Of a stretch of DNA of 27,984 bases, positions 27,867-27,984 are shown one piece after another. The stretch is from CAZSAL01 sp964604825 (GTDB lineage Bacteria; Elusimicrobiota; Elusimicrobia; 2-01-FULL-59-12): assembly GCA_964604825.1 (NCBI GenBank), contig CAZSAL010000037.1, positions 1-27,984 on the forward strand. Reading direction: 5' to 3'. The notes beneath the pieces are model-generated. The model was not told the DNA's origin, made no database searches, and saw only the letters and a list, made by a program, of their open reading frames with translations. The number at the start of each line of letters is the position of its first letter. Position 1 is the stretch's first letter. The position numbers and the translations under genes were made by a program.

Positions 27867-27984
27867 GCAGGTATTTTATTTAAATTTTATTGTGGAAGTT
27901 TGACAGTTTTGGGACTAGAAGATAAACTTCTCCACCTCACCCACTTTTTCTATGTTGCTCTAAAGATTCCCGGCATCGTCGTAG
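27867..27984 (-). other. Upstream edge: possible RHS/YD-repeat gene end
   Basis: From the right edge the minus strand reads in one frame as YDDAGNL then TAG (27983-27960). YDxAGNL is the signature of RHS/YD-repeat proteins, so the 3' end of such a gene may lie beyond the window. Seven residues are too few to be sure. The remaining bases to 27867 are A/T-rich and may hold the sixA promoter; I see no clear -35/-10 pair. Confidence 0.25.

Overview
The window looks like a chromosomal segment of a free-living bacterium with a moderately GC-rich genome, probably from a poorly cultured lineage. Two proteins hint at the Elusimicrobiota or a neighbouring candidate phylum: a secreted IPT/TIG-repeat protein with a FlgD-like C-terminal domain (PNPW...GxATWDLxNDxGEKVASGYYFY) and several signal-peptide proteins of no recognisable family. 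That placement is an inference from style, not a phylogenetic result. I see no rRNA, tRNA, CRISPR array, transposase or phage gene.

Layout. (1) 1-844 (-): 5' part of a secreted protein of unknown function. (2) 10.9-0.98 kb (-): a ten-gene Fe-S operon, sufB-sufC-sufD-sufU-sufT-rrf2-sufS-apbC-thiC-nadA. It holds the SUF scaffold, the sulfur donor system, a maturation factor (SufT), a carrier ATPase (ApbC/Mrp), an Rrf2/IscR-type regulator and two [4Fe-4S] client enzymes, ThiC (thiamine) and NadA (NAD). A sigma70-like promoter in front of sufB overlaps a near-perfect match to the IscR type 1 operator, which suggests feedback control by the encoded regulator. (3) 12.5-11.0 kb (-): pilZ plus a lipoprotein polysaccharide deacetylase that apparently lacks an ATG/GTG/TTG start. 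(4) 12.5-15.7 kb: small proteins, a lytic transglycosylase, the IPT-repeat secreted protein and a metallothionein-like protein. (5) 17.8-15.8 kb (-): an HD phosphohydrolase, an EVE-domain protein and a small basic protein. (6) 17.9-20.2 kb (+): a secreted metzincin-like protein, a YgiT-type zinc finger and a membrane-anchored protein, closed by a strong terminator. (7) 27.9-20.3 kb (-): sixA, a GT4 glycosyltransferase, trmL, an SDR, an SRPBCC protein, an RluA-family pseudouridine synthase and a large GH94-type phosphorylase, largely linked by 4-bp overlaps.

The most unusual structural theme is a set of interspersed palindromic elements. Six copies (one a half copy) belong to a bipartite GTCATTCCCG/CGTCCCGG family, two to a CCCTCTCCC/GGGTGAGGG family, and two are imperfect palindromes with short-period repeats lying inside genes. 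They do more than fill gaps: they encode the last codons and stop of thiC, rluA and the GT4 gene, the tails of apbC and trmL, about 26 internal residues of the GH94 enzyme, and an N-terminal segment of the first partial protein. One forms a hairpin four bases upstream of the nadA start.
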